NCBI GenBank assembly: GCA_008729055.1 | Contig: SDUX01000004.1 | Span: 5,100,559-5,164,558, forward strand | Direction: 5' to 3' | Length of the DNA stretch: 64,000 bases | From: Pyropia haitanensis | Taxonomy: Eukaryota > Rhodophyta > Bangiophyceae > Bangiales > Bangiaceae | Shown: in pieces, positions 1 to 12,061 of the stretch | Layout of the letters: each line of letters starts with the position of its first letter | How positions within the stretch are numbered: position 1 is the stretch's first letter | Notes under the pieces: generated by a model | Seen by the model: the letters and a program-made list of their open reading frames with translations, nothing else | Databases searched by the model: none | What the model was told of the DNA's origin: nothing | Program-made: the position numbers and the translations under genes

Positions 1-441
1 TGGTGGCAGCTCTCGACCACGGGAGGATGGGGCATCGGGCGACGGCACGACCGTGAGATGGTTGACGCCTACTAATCTCGACCTGGTCAAGTTCAGACTC
101 TGTACGCTGCACGGAAATACCAACACCAGGAACACAAAGAATTGTTGATCATATTAAATACATGGCGATCCCACTCCCATCGTGGCGTGCTGCTTTCTTC
201 TCTCTTTTTTTTTTTTTTTTTTTTGGCGCGGGATCGGCACGTGCCCAGTCCGGATGTGGGCGGCGGGCCGCCCGCGGCCATCGCCGCCATCCCCGCCACC
301 GCCGCCTCCCCGCCACCGCCGCCGCCGCGACGACCGCCCCCCCGCCGCCGCGCCACCGCCGCGGCGCGGACCCCGGCGGGCGCCCCAGTGCCGCCCGCGT
401 GGCCCCCTGCGCCGTCTGTGGGCGGCGCCCCGGGCGGCAGC
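1..441. other. Upstream region of ADAT3, no gene seen
   Basis: The first 200 bases have ordinary composition and include a T-tract at 207-224. From about 240 on the sequence is strongly GC-rich and CT-rich. I see no convincing gene here. It is probably the 5' flank and untranslated leader of the gene that follows. Confidence 0.4.
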
Positions 442-1051
442 ATGGGCGACGGCCCCCCCCCCCTCCCCCCCCTGCCGGCGCGCATCCCCCCTGCCCTCGC
501 CGCCGCGGCCGCCGCGCTGCTGGCGCCCTACCAGCACCCCCCCCCCGGCCTTTGCCCGCCGCCGCCGCCGCCTCTGACCGTGCGCGCGGCAACGGCGTCG
601 GCGGCAACAACGACGCCGACGACGCCGACGACGCCGACGACGACGACGACGACGACGACGCCGCCGACGACGCCGGCCGCGCCGATGGCACCGCCGACGC
701 CGACGGCCCGCTGGCCGCCGCGGTCGGCGCGTCCCTCTGCCGCCTCGTCCGCCACCGTCGCGAAGCGACCGCCGCCGGCGACCGCGGCGTCGTCATTGTC
801 CGCACCGGCGCGGCGGGCGCGGCGGCCGCCGCGGCGGTCGCCGCCGCCGCCGCCGCCGAGCCGCCCGCCCTCGTCCCGGCGGTCGCCGCGGCGGTGCCAC
901 GCGCGCGGGTGGCAGAGGTGCTCGCGCTCCTGGGGGGGGGGCGCCTCCTCCCGCCCGAGCCGGCGCTCGGCCACGCCAAGCGCGTGCGGCACGTGGGCGA
1001 CGGGGGGGACGGCGCCGCCGACGTGGGGGGGGGGGACGCCCGCCTGCCGTG

Positions 1052-1089
<38 letters not shown>

Positions 1090-2463
1090 TGCCGGCGCCG
1101 CTGCCGGCGGCCGCGCCGGGCGTGGCGGCGGCCGCGCCCAGTGGCAATGGCGGCGGCACGGGGAACGGCGCGGGCGCACGCCCGGCCGGTCCCGACGGGG
1201 CGCCCCCCCCCCGGCGCCCCCCCCCGACGATGCGGCCGGCTACCGGGACGTCCTCCTCGCCACCGCCGACGCGTACGCCGCGGCGGCCGCTTGCGGGGCG
1301 CTGTCCCCCCTCGGGGCGGCGTTTCCCCACCTGTCCCCCCGCGTCGTGGCGGTGCCCGCCACCCCCCCGCCCACCCCCGCCGCCGCCGCCGCGTGGCGCC
1401 GCTGGTGGCCCGCCGTCGTCAGGCGGGACCGCCTCGCCGAGGCGCGGGCGGTCGTCGCGGCGCCGCCGCCGGCCGAGCGCCGCGCGATGGGCGGCTGGAT
1501 GGCGCTCGCCACCGCCGCCGCCGCCGCCGCCGCCACCGCCACCGCCGCCACCGCCACCGCCGCCACTGGCGGTGGGGCGCAGCCGCGTCGCCGCCGGTCT
1601 GTTGCCCCGGCGGTCGCGGGGGGGCGGCCGCCGCTGCGGGTGGCGGCGCTGGTGGTGGACCCCGAAGGCGGCGGCGTCGTTGCGTTGGGCGTCGACGCGT
1701 CGGGGCGGGTGGCGGCGCCGGTCGGCGGGGAGGTGTACCCCCCGTGGGGGGGGTGGCCGCCCGATGGCGGGGGAGCAGAGGGGGGGGGCGCCGCCGCCGC
1801 CGCCGCGGCGGCGCCGCCGCCGCACCGGCTGGACCACGCGGTGATGGTGGCGATTGACGCGGCGTGCGCGGCGCTGCTCGGCCGCCGCGGGCGGGAGCGC
1901 GGCGGGGAGGGCGCGCCGCCGCGGCGGCGGCCGGCTGCCAATGGGGGGACCGCCGTGCCGGCGGCGGCGGCGGCGGCGGCGCCGCCGCCGCGGGTAGCCG
2001 CTGACGCGCCCGACGGCGGCGGGGCCATGGACGGCGGCGGCGCGCATCCGCCGCCCAGCCGGCGGCGGCCGCGCGCGCCGTCGGTGGGCACTCCGCCCCC
2101 CCCCCCCCAGCGGCCGGCGCGGCCTCCCCCCTCCCGCCCCCGACGACGCAGCCGCGCTACATGCTCACCGGCCTGGACGTGTACACCACCCGCGAGCCGT
2201 GCGCCCTGTGCGCGATGGCGTGCGTGCACAGCCGCATCCGGCGGGTCGTCTACGCCGCGGCGGGCGGCGGCGCCGACGCGGGCCTCGAGGCGCTCGGCCT
2301 GTTTGACGAGCCGCGGCTCAACCACCGGTTCGAGGCGTGGCGGCTCGGCCTGTTTGCGCAGCAACCCGCTGGGGGGGGGGGGGGGGGGGGGGGAGGGGGG
2401 GGGGCGGGCGACCGGTCGCACCCGCCGGGGGGGAGGGGGCGGCACCCTAGGCTGGCGGGGTAA
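442..2463 (+). CDS. ADAT3: ADAT3/Tad3-like tRNA adenosine deaminase subunit (frame broken at homopolymers)
   Basis: Likely non-catalytic subunit of the heterodimeric deaminase that makes inosine-34 in tRNAs. The C-terminal block (2161-2463) has the hallmark zinc-binding TREPCALCAMACVHSRI, then LNHRFEAWRLGL near the end. Upstream, HAVMVAID (about 1840) sits where catalytic subunits have HAE, so the proton-shuttling Glu is Val, as is typical of ADAT3. Further upstream are a W..WP segment and an LGHAKRVRHV segment, both seen in Tad3 N-termini. The parts lie in three frames. Changes fall in the C-runs at 453-472, the G-run at 1025-1035 and the C-run at 2096-2108. The last could instead end a short intron (polypyrimidine plus CAG). 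An internal Asp/Ala stretch is coded by GAC/GCC repeats (about 610-700). The ATG at 442 is the best start I see but is uncertain. Family assignment is strong, exact structure weak. Confidence 0.75.
610..664. repeat. GAC/GCC trinucleotide microsatellite
   Basis: Interrupted GACGCC and then near-pure GAC repeats inside the N-terminal part of the ADAT3-like gene. They encode an acidic Asp-rich linker in one frame. Confidence 0.7.
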
Positions 2464-4310
2464 CTTGCTTTTTTTTGGGGGGGGGTGAAGAGTCGGCGTG
2501 AGAGGGAAAGGGGGGGGGGGGGGTGCGGGAGGGAGGCTTGGCGAGGAGGAGCGGTCGCGGCGTCGGCACCCTCGTACGAGCAACCGCCGCTGCAGGCAGC
2601 AGGGGTGCGCCGGTGCCGCCTCCCCGTGCGCGGGGCGTCGCTGCTGGGTGCCACCGGGACGGTGGGCGCACGGTGCGGCGGTGGTGGGGGGTGCGGCGGC
2701 GGCAGCGGCGGTCCGAGGCGGGTACGCGCTGTCCCCGCTCCCATGGCGGCCGACGGCTGTGCCAGCGGCCGGCCGGCCGGCGCGCTTGCGGTCGCCACCG
2801 CCGCGGCGGGTGCGCGCACGATGGTGGCGGCGCCCCGGGCGGCGCGCGCGGCACACGAGGAAAACAGCCGCGCCGCTTGGCGCTCATCCACCAGCAGGGG
2901 CGGTGGCGCCGCACGAGACTCCCCGCACGCAGGCGGAGACTGGCCGCTGCGATGGGGGCCGGCCGCAGCCGGCAGGGCGGAGCACCGGCTGGCGCCACGG
3001 GGCGGTGGGGGGGGGCGGGGGGGGGGGGGGGGTGCACGCACGCGGCGGACGGCTGCTGCCGTGACGCGGGCGCGCGGCTTGCGGCGGGGGGCGACAGGGA
3101 CGGGGACCGCGCGGCGGTTGTCGCGGCGGCGGCCGCTGCTGGCGGTGCGGGCGGCGACGAGCGGCGGGGGGGGGGGGGGGGGTGGGTGGGTGCGACCGGC
3201 GGAGCGGCGGCGGCTGGCGGGGTGGACCGCCGCTGCTGGAGGGCGCCACGCTGGTGGTGGCGGGTGGTGGCAGGGGCGGGCGGGGGGGGGTGCCGCGGCG
3301 GTGGCGGCGGCGGTGGCGGCGGCGGCGGCGGGTGGCGGGCTGCCCGTGCCGGAGACGGCCGGCGGCAGCGGGACGCGGCGGCCGCTGGTGGCGGCCGCGT
3401 GCGTGCAGGCGCCCAACGCGGACCGACGGCGGCGGCGGTGCGCGCGGCCGCCACGCGTGTCGCCCCGCTGCGCGTCCCGTACGGCGGCTGCGGGTGGGCG
3501 CCGGCGCCCCCCCCCCTGCCGCCACACCCGACGCGCGGCGCGGCCACGGCGCCACCGCCGCCGCCGGGCCGACGCCGGGCCGCCGCGCGTCGCCGGCGGC
3601 CAGCACGAGCGCCCGCCACGCCGGTGGGCGGTGCCGCCGCCGCCGGCCGCGGCGCACCCGCCGTCGTTGCCCGCGGCGGTCCCCCTCACCGGCGCCGCAC
3701 TGCACCGGGCCGGGGCTCCCCGCCGTCACCGCACGCCGCTGCCGCCGGCCCGGTCGCCGGCGTCCCGCCGGCGGCCGGCATCCGCGCCGCCGCCGCGGCG
3801 TCGCCCGCCGCCACCGCCCGCCGCCGCCGCCGCTGCGCCCAGTCTGGTCCCTGCCACCCGTCGCGTGTCCGCGCGCCCCCGTTTCGCAGCCACCCTTCTT
3901 CTTGTTTTTATTTCCTTTTTTTTCCCCGTACCACGCCCGCCGACGGCGGCGTCTTCTTCCCCAACGCGTGGGCGGGCACGCCGTCCGCCGCCGCCGCCGC
4001 CACGTGCGCCCGCAAGGCCACGCGACGCGCGCACACCCAACCGCAAACAGCCGGCAGACGGAAAGACAGACGCAAACGCCAACACCAGTCGCGGGAGGGA
4101 GCCGGGCGGCTTGGGCGTGGCCGCCGCGGCACGCCCGCCGGGGTCACCTCAGCCGGCGCAGCCCGCGCCGGCAAGACCAGCAGCGGCACTGTCGGCCGCG
4201 GCTGAACCCAACAACGGGCGCCGCGCCGACAACACGGCGGCGGCGCCGCCCGTTACACAACCGCACGGGCCGCCCACCCCGCCGTGCCCCCCTGCGCCCG
4301 TGCCTCTCCG
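2464..4310. other. Intergenic, GC-rich low complexity, no gene recognised
   Basis: An 8-T run and G-tracts directly follow the ADAT3 stop. Beyond are long stop-free frames on both strands with Ala/Arg/Pro/Gly composition only and no domain I recognise. A T-rich stretch lies at about 3894-3925. Both flanking genes end towards this region (+ gene on the left, - gene on the right), so it is a convergent 3' intergenic region. Confidence 0.4.
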
Positions 4311-4331
4311 CCCCCCCCCCCCCCCCCCCCC
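4311..4331. repeat. Oligo-C tract (oligo-G on the coding strand) abutting a stop codon
   Basis: A pure C run of about 21 bases on the + strand touches the TAG stop of the minus-strand VOC gene. In the mRNA sense this is a stop codon followed at once by oligo-G, the clearest example of a pattern seen at several genes here. Confidence 0.85.
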
Positions 4332-4900
4332 CTACTGGTCGCCCACCGACCGGGTCAACACGACAACGTGCCCCGCCGGGTCACGCAGCGCCAGCTCCCG
4401 CATCCCGTACGGCATCGTCCGCGGCGGCACGAGCACCTCCACCGACGGCGGCAGCGCCGCGGCCGCCGCGTCCACGTCCACCCCCCGCAGGTACAGCGTC
4501 AGCGGGGAGCCACTGCCCGGCGGCGGCGGCGCCGCCGCCACCGCCCCCGCCGGCAGGTAGTCGGCCGACGCCAGCTGCGGGCGCGACTGCAGCAGCAGCT
4601 CGGCGCCGGCGGCGGCCTTGAGCATCACAAACTTCACGTCGCGGCGGCGGCCGCGGTCGCCGACGGGGACGGGCGTGCCGGCCGCGTCCGACGCCCACGC
4701 GGGGTGGAGGTGGAGGGCGTCGGCGTAAAAGGCGAGCGCCGCGGGCATGTCGTCAATGAGGAGGCACGGGACCGCGACGGTGCCGCCGGCCGTGGGGGGG
4801 AGGCCCGCCGCGGCCGCCGCCGCCGTGGGGGGGGGGGCGCCCCGGCAGGGGCGCCGCCGTCGGCGTCAGCGGCCGCTGCCGCGCCGTCGTGGGTGGCCAT
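4332..4900 (-). CDS. VOC / glyoxalase-bleomycin-resistance fold protein
   Basis: Small single-domain vicinal-oxygen-chelate superfamily protein. Towards the N-terminus it reads VPCLLIDDMPAALAFYADAL, typical of the first beta-alpha of glyoxalase-like domains. It ends with LALRDPAGHVVVLTRSVGD, the usual terminal strands in which an acidic metal ligand often sits. About 180 residues, close to a single VOC module plus a short tail. The open frame with the domain starts at 4748, but the domain clearly begins upstream. It joins the ATG at 4900 (MATHDGAAA) if the frame changes in the G-run at 4827-4837. A TATAAAA lies at 5070-5064, about 165 bases upstream, which suits a start at 4900 better than the ATG at 5059. 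Substrate cannot be told from sequence. Confidence 0.7.
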
Positions 4901-5063
4901 GCGGCAGCAGGGGGGGGCGGCTGTGCGACGCAAGGCGCCCCCGTCAATGTCCACGCCGGCGCACCGCCGCCGTCGCCTCGTGCACAGACGCACCGTCAAA
5001 GCGCCGGGCGTGCGTAGGTGGACCCGCACGGGCACACTGGCGGGGGGAAGGAAAGCCATTGCG

Positions 5064-5070
5064 TTTTATA
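5064..5070 (-). promoter_or_regulatory. TATA box candidate for the VOC gene
   Basis: Minus-strand TATAAAA in otherwise GC-rich sequence, about 165 bases upstream of the chosen start at 4900. The ATG at 5059 lies too close to this box to be downstream of a start site placed about 30 bases away. Confidence 0.45.
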
Positions 5071-6287
5071 GGCGCCTGCACCAGCGGGCGTCGCGAAGCA
5101 GCCCGTCGGACGGAGAAGGCGGGAAGGATCGGAGTACCCGGATACCGGCAGTGCCGGGAGCCCCGGTCCCCGGTCCGACAGGCTGGCCGCCCGTTGTGGT
5201 CGGAAATACCCTCAATTGTACAGCTGCTGGCACAAGTACGTTCACGTGCGCACATCCGCCACCCAAACCCGCGTCCCACGTCCGTCCCTCTGTGTTCACC
5301 GTCGGCGTTCCCTGCTTCCGCCACCCGCCGCCACGATCCCGCCGCGGCGGTGGGGGGGGGTGTTGCAGCCGTCTTTGTTGCAGCCACCCACTGCAGCTGC
5401 AGGGTGGGCGCGTGCGTGCGTGGGCGGCAGCGTCCACTGTGCGCGGTGCGGAATTCGGGGGCGCCAACCCCCCCCCCCCCCCCCCCCCCCCCCCCGTCTC
5501 CCCCCGCGCCCGCTGTCCCCGCGTGGGTGGCGGCTACCCCCACCACTGCTGCAGTTGCCAAGGCCCGGCGGGTGCCAGCCGGCCAGCCGGCTTGCCGACG
5601 CCGCCGCCGGCCGCCCCGTCCCCTGCTCGGGCCCCCCCCTCCCCCTCCGGCTGTGCGTCGCCTTCCCCCCACCCCACCCGCCCGACCGGCCGCCGCTGCC
5701 GCCGCCGCGCAGCGGTGCGTGGGGGGGGGGGGGGGGGTGTGTGCGACGCTGCCGCGCCGCGTCCACCGCGGCGTCGCGCTGTTGGAGGGGGGGGGGGGGG
5801 GGGGGGTGGCTTGGGGCCAGACGCGCGGGCGGGGTGGGGAGGACGGGCGGACGGGCGGGGAGGACGGGCGGGCGCGGGCGGGTGGGGGCGGGGGGGGGGG
5901 GGGGTGGACGGCGGCGCCTGCAAACGCCCCCGTCATCGTCGTCAGCCGCCCGGCGTCGGAGTTGCTGGCGGGCGGCGGGGGGGGGCGGCACCGCGGTCGA
6001 CGCGGCGGGGGGGGCGTGGCGGTGAGCGGCCGCGGCGGGTGGGTGCCCCGGTCTCCGACACTGGGGGTGTTGTCACGGGCCACTCCCCCCCCGCCACCTT
6101 CCCCCCCCGCCATCTTTTCCTCCCCCCTCCTTCCCCTCCCTTCCACCTTCATCCACCCTTCCTCTCTCTATCATCCCTACGCGTTCATCACTCCCTGTCC
6201 CCTCCACTGCTAGCTGACCCGGCACCCCGGTCCGTTCCCCCTCCCCACTACGAGTCGACCCGATTTCCACCCCCCGCCCGCCCAGCC
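5071..6287. other. Divergent intergenic region, promoter side of two genes
   Basis: Lies between the start of the minus-strand VOC gene and the start of the plus-strand rhomboid gene. It contains long C- and G-runs (for example 5469-5494 and 5788-5806). A CT-rich block at about 6075-6230 precedes the rhomboid ATG and is a likely core promoter or leader. No coding sequence recognised. Confidence 0.4.
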
Positions 6288-7572
6288 ATGATGGGCGAGG
6301 TGGGCGCCCTCGCCCGCCGCGCCTACGTCGCGGTGCGCGGGTCGGCGGCCCCCCCCCGCTCTTCTCCTCCACCGTCCTCGTCGCGGTGGCCGCCACGTAC
6401 GTCGCGTCCCCGCTGGTCTCCGCGTCCGCGCTGTGCCTCCGCCCAGCCGACCTGCTCGGCCGCCTGCAGCTGTACCGGCTCAACACGGCGCCGCTGGTGC
6501 ACGCCAACCTCCTCCACCTGGCCGTCAACGCGGTCGCGTGGCTGTCGCTCGCGCCGGCCATGGAGGAGGCGTCGGGGACGGGCGCGTTTGCGCACCTCGC
6601 GTTCTCGCTGCTCGTGCCGCTGGTGGGCCTCGCCGCCGCGGCGGGCGCCTACGCGGTCGACGCGGTGGCGGGCACGCACAGCGTGGCGGGGTGCTCGGTG
6701 GGCCTGTCGGGGGTGCTGTTTGGGATGCTCGTCATCCACCTGCGGCGGTCTGGCGTCACGTCGGTGGACGTGTGTGGGTGCTTTGTGATGCCCGCCCGGT
6801 GGTACCCGCTGGCGCTCGTCGGGCTCATCCAGCTGGCCGCCCCCGGGCGCATCGCGCTCGGCGCGCACCTGGCGGGCATCGCGGTGGGGGAGGCGACGAT
6901 GGCGGGCGCGTGGGGGTGGATCACCCCGACGCCGTCGGTCGTCGCGGCCATTGAGGGCGGCCGCCCGTGTGGGTGCGTGCCGCCGTTGACAGCCCTCCCG
7001 GGCTACGTCTCGTGCGCCGCGTCGCTGTCGGGGGCGGTGCTGCCCACGACGGGCGGGATCGCCGGCGGCGGTGGGGGGGGTGGGGGCGGGGGGGAGTCCG
7101 CGCTCCACCGCGTGTGGGCGACCGTCACGGGCTGGGTGGGGCTGGGGGGGGGCGCCGCCAGAGGCGGCGGCCAGACCACTGGCTACGCCCCCGTCTCCTC
7201 GCCGACCGGGGTGGCGGGCGCGCCGCTGGCCGCTGCCGCCGGCGCGGTGCCGGCGCCGCCCGCGGCCACGGCGGGCGTGGGCGTGACGCCGGGCGGCGGG
7301 GTCAAGGCGGTGTCACCCCCGCCGCCGCTGGCGGCGGCGGACGCGGCCGCCGACGGGCGGCGGCGAGACGGCTGGCACACGTCGCCGTCCAACAGCTACG
7401 GGTCGGTGACAATGACGGCGGGCGGCGACATTGACGGTGGCGACGATGAGGAGGGGGGGGGGCACCCGCTCGCCGCGACCACCACCGCTACCAGGGGGGT
7501 GGGGGGGGGGGGGTGTGGCCGTTACGCGGGCCAGGCGACGTGCCCGACGACGCGCCGCTGGCGAGGAGGTGA
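6288..7572 (+). CDS. Rhomboid-family intramembrane serine protease
   Basis: Polytopic rhomboid protease. The block from 6386 has RLNTAPLVHANLLHLAVN (the R..T..H.N..HL..N signature before and in TM2). The catalytic Ser lies in GLSG (codon at 6707) and the catalytic His in AHLAGIAVGE (codon at 6866), followed by the small-residue helix. Both dyad residues are present, so it is predicted active. The soluble tail is rich in Gly, Ala and Pro. The start MMGEVGALARRAYVAVRGS (ATG at 6288) is in another frame and joins across the 9-C run at 6349-6357. The main frame stays open to 8098, but after about 7500 it loses coding character. A change in the 13-G run at 7501-7513 gives a neat C-terminus (VPDDAPLARR, stop at 7570), which I prefer. 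The single protease domain with cytosolic tail resembles plant RBL/RHBDD1-type proteins, but the subfamily is uncertain. Confidence 0.75.
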
Positions 7573-8277
7573 GGCTGCTGGGGGGGGGTGGGCGGGCGGC
7601 GGGACCCCTGAGTGTTTTTCTGTTCCTTTTTCCTGTTGTTTTTTTTTTTTTTTCCCTCCTCGCGCCACTACCATGGCGGCTCGGGCCACCGTTGGTGGCT
7701 GCTCGGCCGTGGGTGTGCGTTGGGGGGAGGGCTTGGCCGTGGGTGTGCGTTGGGGGGAGGGCTTGGCCGTGGGGGGAGGGGGTCGCGGCTGCTGCGCCTG
7801 TTGGATTTTCTTTGTTGTTTGTTGTTCCCCACCCGGTGGGGCGCGGCCGCCGCGGGAGCGACGACGCCCCTGTCGCGTCGTCGGCAGCACGGCTGGGGGG
7901 GGACGGGCAGGCGGGGGTGGCGGCACACGCCGACGCGGCGAGTGGCGTCGGCACACTGCTCGGTGCACGGGGGACGCGGCTGGGGCGCACGCCGCCGCGG
8001 CGGGCGAGCATCGTCTGCCGACAGGCGTGTGTCGGGGACGGGCCACCCGGGTCACCACCGCGGACCGCATCGGAACAATCCCGTACAAACAAAAATAGCC
8101 GTCGTCCTCGACGGAACAGTCCACAGCGGCACACGTCCGCACTCTGTTAATTCCCGCATCGAGACGATCAACTCGAGCAGTTGCGCCGCGCCGGGATCTC
8201 TTGCGGGGGTGCGTTTCACATTTGGCGTCCGACGGCGGCGCGCGCCGGGTGACTCGCCGCCCGTCTGCGCCGCCGCT

Positions 8278-8308
<31 letters not shown>

Positions 8309-8530
8309 CCGCCGCCACCGCCGCCTCCGCCGCCGGCGCCGGCGACGGCGACCGGCGCCCGACTACCGCCCTAGCCGTCCTTTTGGAAGCGGCGCCACCT
8401 TGCTTGTTGCGGTTGAGCCGCCGCCCCCCTTCCACCGCTGCCGTCGGCAGTCCCTGCCGCTCCTCTCCTCGAGCCGGCGGCCCGCCGCCGTGGGCGCCTC
8501 CCTCCCAATCTTCCTCCCTCGGTGCCGACC
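7573..8530. other. Intergenic region between rhomboid and HEATR1 genes
   Basis: Contains a T-tract (about 7640-7655), a 30-bp tandem repeat (7705-7775) and a GCCGTC hexamer run (about 8275-8310). Two genes on the same strand flank it, so it holds the 3' end of one and the promoter of the next. No further gene recognised. Confidence 0.4.
7705..7775. repeat. 30-bp direct tandem repeat, about 2.4 copies
   Basis: Two exact 30-bp copies begin at 7705 and 7735, and a partial third begins at 7765. The unit starts GGCCGTGGGTGTGCG. It lies in the putative 3' flank of the rhomboid gene. Confidence 0.85.
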
Positions 8531-9012
8531 ATGTCGCTCCGCGCCGAGCTGCAACGCGTCCGCGCAGCCGGCGGTGGCCTCACCGCCGGCCGCCCCCCCC
8601 CCCCCCCAGCCTCCTCTTCTCCGCCCGCGTCGCCGCCACGCAGCCGCTGGCCGAGGTCGCCGCGCTCGGCGCCGCCGGCCTCTCGCAGCTCGCGACGCTC
8701 GAGCCGCGCGTCGGGGACCTCCGCGACGCCCTCTACCTCTCCCCCGCCGCGGTGGCGGTGCCGCTCGACCGGTCCCTCCTCGACGCGCCCGCCGCGGCGG
8801 CGCTGGCGCGGGCCGTGCGGCGGCTCGCCGCGCTCGTGTCGCCGCTCTTCCCGCTCGCCGCCACGCAGCAGGTGCTCGAGTGGGCCATCCGCGGCCTGCG
8901 GCTCGACGTGTACGCGACCGCCGCCGAGGTCGACGCGCTCCTCCTGGCGGGCGCGCCGCACTCGGCCACCCCCGCGTTTGGCCGCCTGCTGCACGCGCTG
9001 GTGGCGCCGCCC

Positions 9013-9044
<32 letters not shown>

Positions 9045-10243
9045 CGACGGCGTCCGCCCGTCGGGCGAGGCGTGGCGGTTCCTCGCCAAGGCCGCCGCCG
9101 AGTCCCGCCCCGTCCCGCGGGCGACGCTCGTCGCGGGCGCCCCCCGCGCGGTCCACGCCGCGCTCGCTGGTGCGGTCGGCGTGGCCGCCGCGCGGGGCAT
9201 CCGCGCGGGGCCACTCGCGGGGCTGTACGCCGCGCTCGGGGCGGGGCGCCTCGCGTGTGCGCCGGGCGAGGTGCGCCGCGCCGCCGCCGCGGGCGCGTCG
9301 GCCGCCGGCGACCGGTCGACGCGGCGGGAGGTGGTCGCGTCGGCGCTCGCGTCGGTGGCGGCGGCGACCGCGCTCGTCGCCGACGGGCCGCGGGTGCCGC
9401 CGCTGCGGCCGGCGCCGGTGGATGAGCTGGCCGTCGCGGCGGTGGTGATTCTCGCGGCGGGCGGCCGCGTGGCGGGGTCGGGGCTCGCCGCGCCGGCGGT
9501 GCGCGCCGCGGCGGTCGCCGCCGTTGCGCGCCTGCTGACCGCCTATGCGGGGCGGCGCGACGTGGGCGCGGACGGGGGGGTGCCCGCCGCGGCGTGGCCG
9601 ACGCTCGCCATCCTCCTCGGCGCGGACGGGAGCCCGTCCGCGACGACGCGTGTCACGGCGCTGCTGCCGCCGGCCGTCGTGGCCGCGCTGACCGCGCCGG
9701 CCGTCTTGGCGGGCCTCCCCGCCTGGGCCGCCACCGTCGCCGACGTGCCGGCCGCCGCGGCGGCCGCCGCGGGGGTGGTCACCGCCCTCGCCACCGCCGC
9801 GGGCGACGCGGGCGGCGCCGCCGCCGCCGCCGCCGTTGCGCGGGCGCTGTGCCCACACCACCCAACCGCGGACCTGACCCGCCGCGACGACGCGGCGGCG
9901 GCGCTGCGGGGGGAGGTGCCCCCGTCGGCGGCACGCGCCGCTGCGGCCGCCGCCCGCGTCGCCGCGGCGGCGGCGACGCGGGGGGGTGACGCCGACGCGG
10001 CCGCGGCGGCCGGCGCGTTTGTCGAGGACCGCGCCGGCACCGCCGCGGCGGACGCGGTGCTCGCTGCCGCGGCGGGGGGGGGGACGGCGCGGCCGCCGCG
10101 CTCGCCGAGCCGGTGGTGCTCGCCACTGCCGCCGCGGACGCGGCGTTTGCGCGGCGCGCCGTGGGCGTGGCCGCCACGCTCGCCGCCGCCGCCGCCACCG
10201 CCGCCGCCCCGCCCCGTGGCCCGGCCGCGGGCCCGTCTGCCGA

Positions 10244-10279
<36 letters not shown>

Positions 10280-10919
10280 CGCGACAGCGGCGGCAGCGGC
10301 CGCGGCGGTGGCGCTGCTCGGCCGCCTGGTGGGCGTGCCCGCCGCCGCCGACGCGGCGGCCGCGGCGCTGCTGCGCCTGACCGGCGCCGCGCCGACCGCC
10401 AAGCGCCGTGCCGCGCCGGCCGTGGCGGTCCGCGCGGCGGCGGCGGCGGCGCTCGCCGCCGCGTCGCCGACGCTCCCAGCCGCCGTCGACGCTGCCGCCG
10501 CCGCCGCGGGCGGGGCGGTCGCCCCGGCCGCCGCCGCCGACGCGGCGGCGGCGGCCGACGCGGCCGCGACGCTGGGGGCGGTCCTCGCCGCGCTCGCGCC
10601 GCCGCTGCGGCGGCTGCCCGCCGCGGCAGTGGCCGCCGCGGCCGCTGCAGACGGCGCGGCCGCCGGCGGCGGGCCATTGCCCGGCGGCGCCGTCCGCGAG
10701 TGGCCCGCCGCCGCGGCGGCGGCGGTGGGTGACGCGTACGGGGTGCTGGCGGCGACGGCGCCCGCCGCGGCGGGCCGCCTCGTCGCCATCCTCCGCCGCG
10801 TCGCGCCGGCCGCACCCGTCCGCGGCCGTCCCGGCGGCGGCGGCGGCGGCGGCGACGACGGCGGCAGCGCCGCGGCCGACGCGGCCGACGCGGCCGCGTG
10901 GCAGCACCTGCTGCTCGCC

Positions 10920-10959
<40 letters not shown>

Positions 10960-12002
10960 GCGGCGACGGCGACCCAAAGCCGTCGCCGCCGTCGCCGCCG
11001 CCGCCGCCCGTGCCCGCCCTCCTCGCCGCCACGACGGCGGGCGTCGCCGCCTGGGCCGCGGCCTTTGACGGGCGTACTGCGACCGCGGCGGCCGCCGCGG
11101 ACCTGCGGCGGGCGGCGGCCCGGCGGGGGGACCCGCACGGCGCCGCCGCGGCCGCCGCGGCCGCCGCGCTCGCCGCGCACAGGGGGGCGCTCGAGGCGGC
11201 GGCGGCAGCGGCAGAGGCGGCGGCGGCGGCGGGGACGCCCGCGGGCGGCACGGCGTCCGAGGGGGCGGCCGCCGCGATGGCGGCGGTGGCGGCGGCGGCC
11301 GCCGCGGCGTGGCCCGCCCTCGCCGCCGACGGCGGCGTGCCCGCCGCCGTGGCCGGCGCGTTTGTCGCCGCCGGCCGCCTGTGGGCGGCCGCCGACGGCG
11401 TGCCCCTGTCCGCGGCGGCGGCGGCGCTCGCCCGCCGTGCGGTGGGCTCCCCAGACGCGGCGGCCGCCGTTGGCGGTGCCGCCGCGGCGGTCGCCGCGGC
11501 GGCGGTGGTGCTCGCGGCGGTGCCCGCCGACGGGGGCGCGGCCGCCGCGGCCGCCGCCGCCGACGCGGACGCGGTCGGCGCGGCGGTCGTGGCGCTCGCC
11601 GCGAGCGGCGTGGCGGCCGAGCAGCGCGCGGCGGTTGCCGCCGCCGCGCGGCTGGCCAAGGGCGCCCCCGCCGCGGCGGCCTGGACCGCCGCGTTTGTGG
11701 CGGTGCGCGCCGCGGCCGCCGCGGCAACGGCGGCCGGCGCCGCGGGCGCGCCGGGCGGTGCCCCTGCGGTCGGCGTGCCGCCGGTGGTGCTGCCGCCGCG
11801 TGCGCTGGGCGGGACGGTGGCGGCGGTGCTGGCGCGCGTGGCGGCCGCCGCCGCCGCCGACGTGGCGGCGGCGGCGGCGGCGGGCGACGCGGCCGCCTGG
11901 GCCACCGCCGCCCGCGTGTGGGGGCCCCTGTCGCGGGCGGCACCAACGGCGGCGGCGGTCGAGGCGGCGGCCGCCACCCTGTCTGCGTACGCCAACCGCC
12001 GC

Positions 12003-12061
<59 letters not shown>

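Noticed and set aside
7573..8098. C-terminal extension of the rhomboid frame to 8098
   Set aside because: It crosses T-tracts and a tandem repeat and lacks coding character; a frame change in the 13-G run gives a neat stop at 7570.
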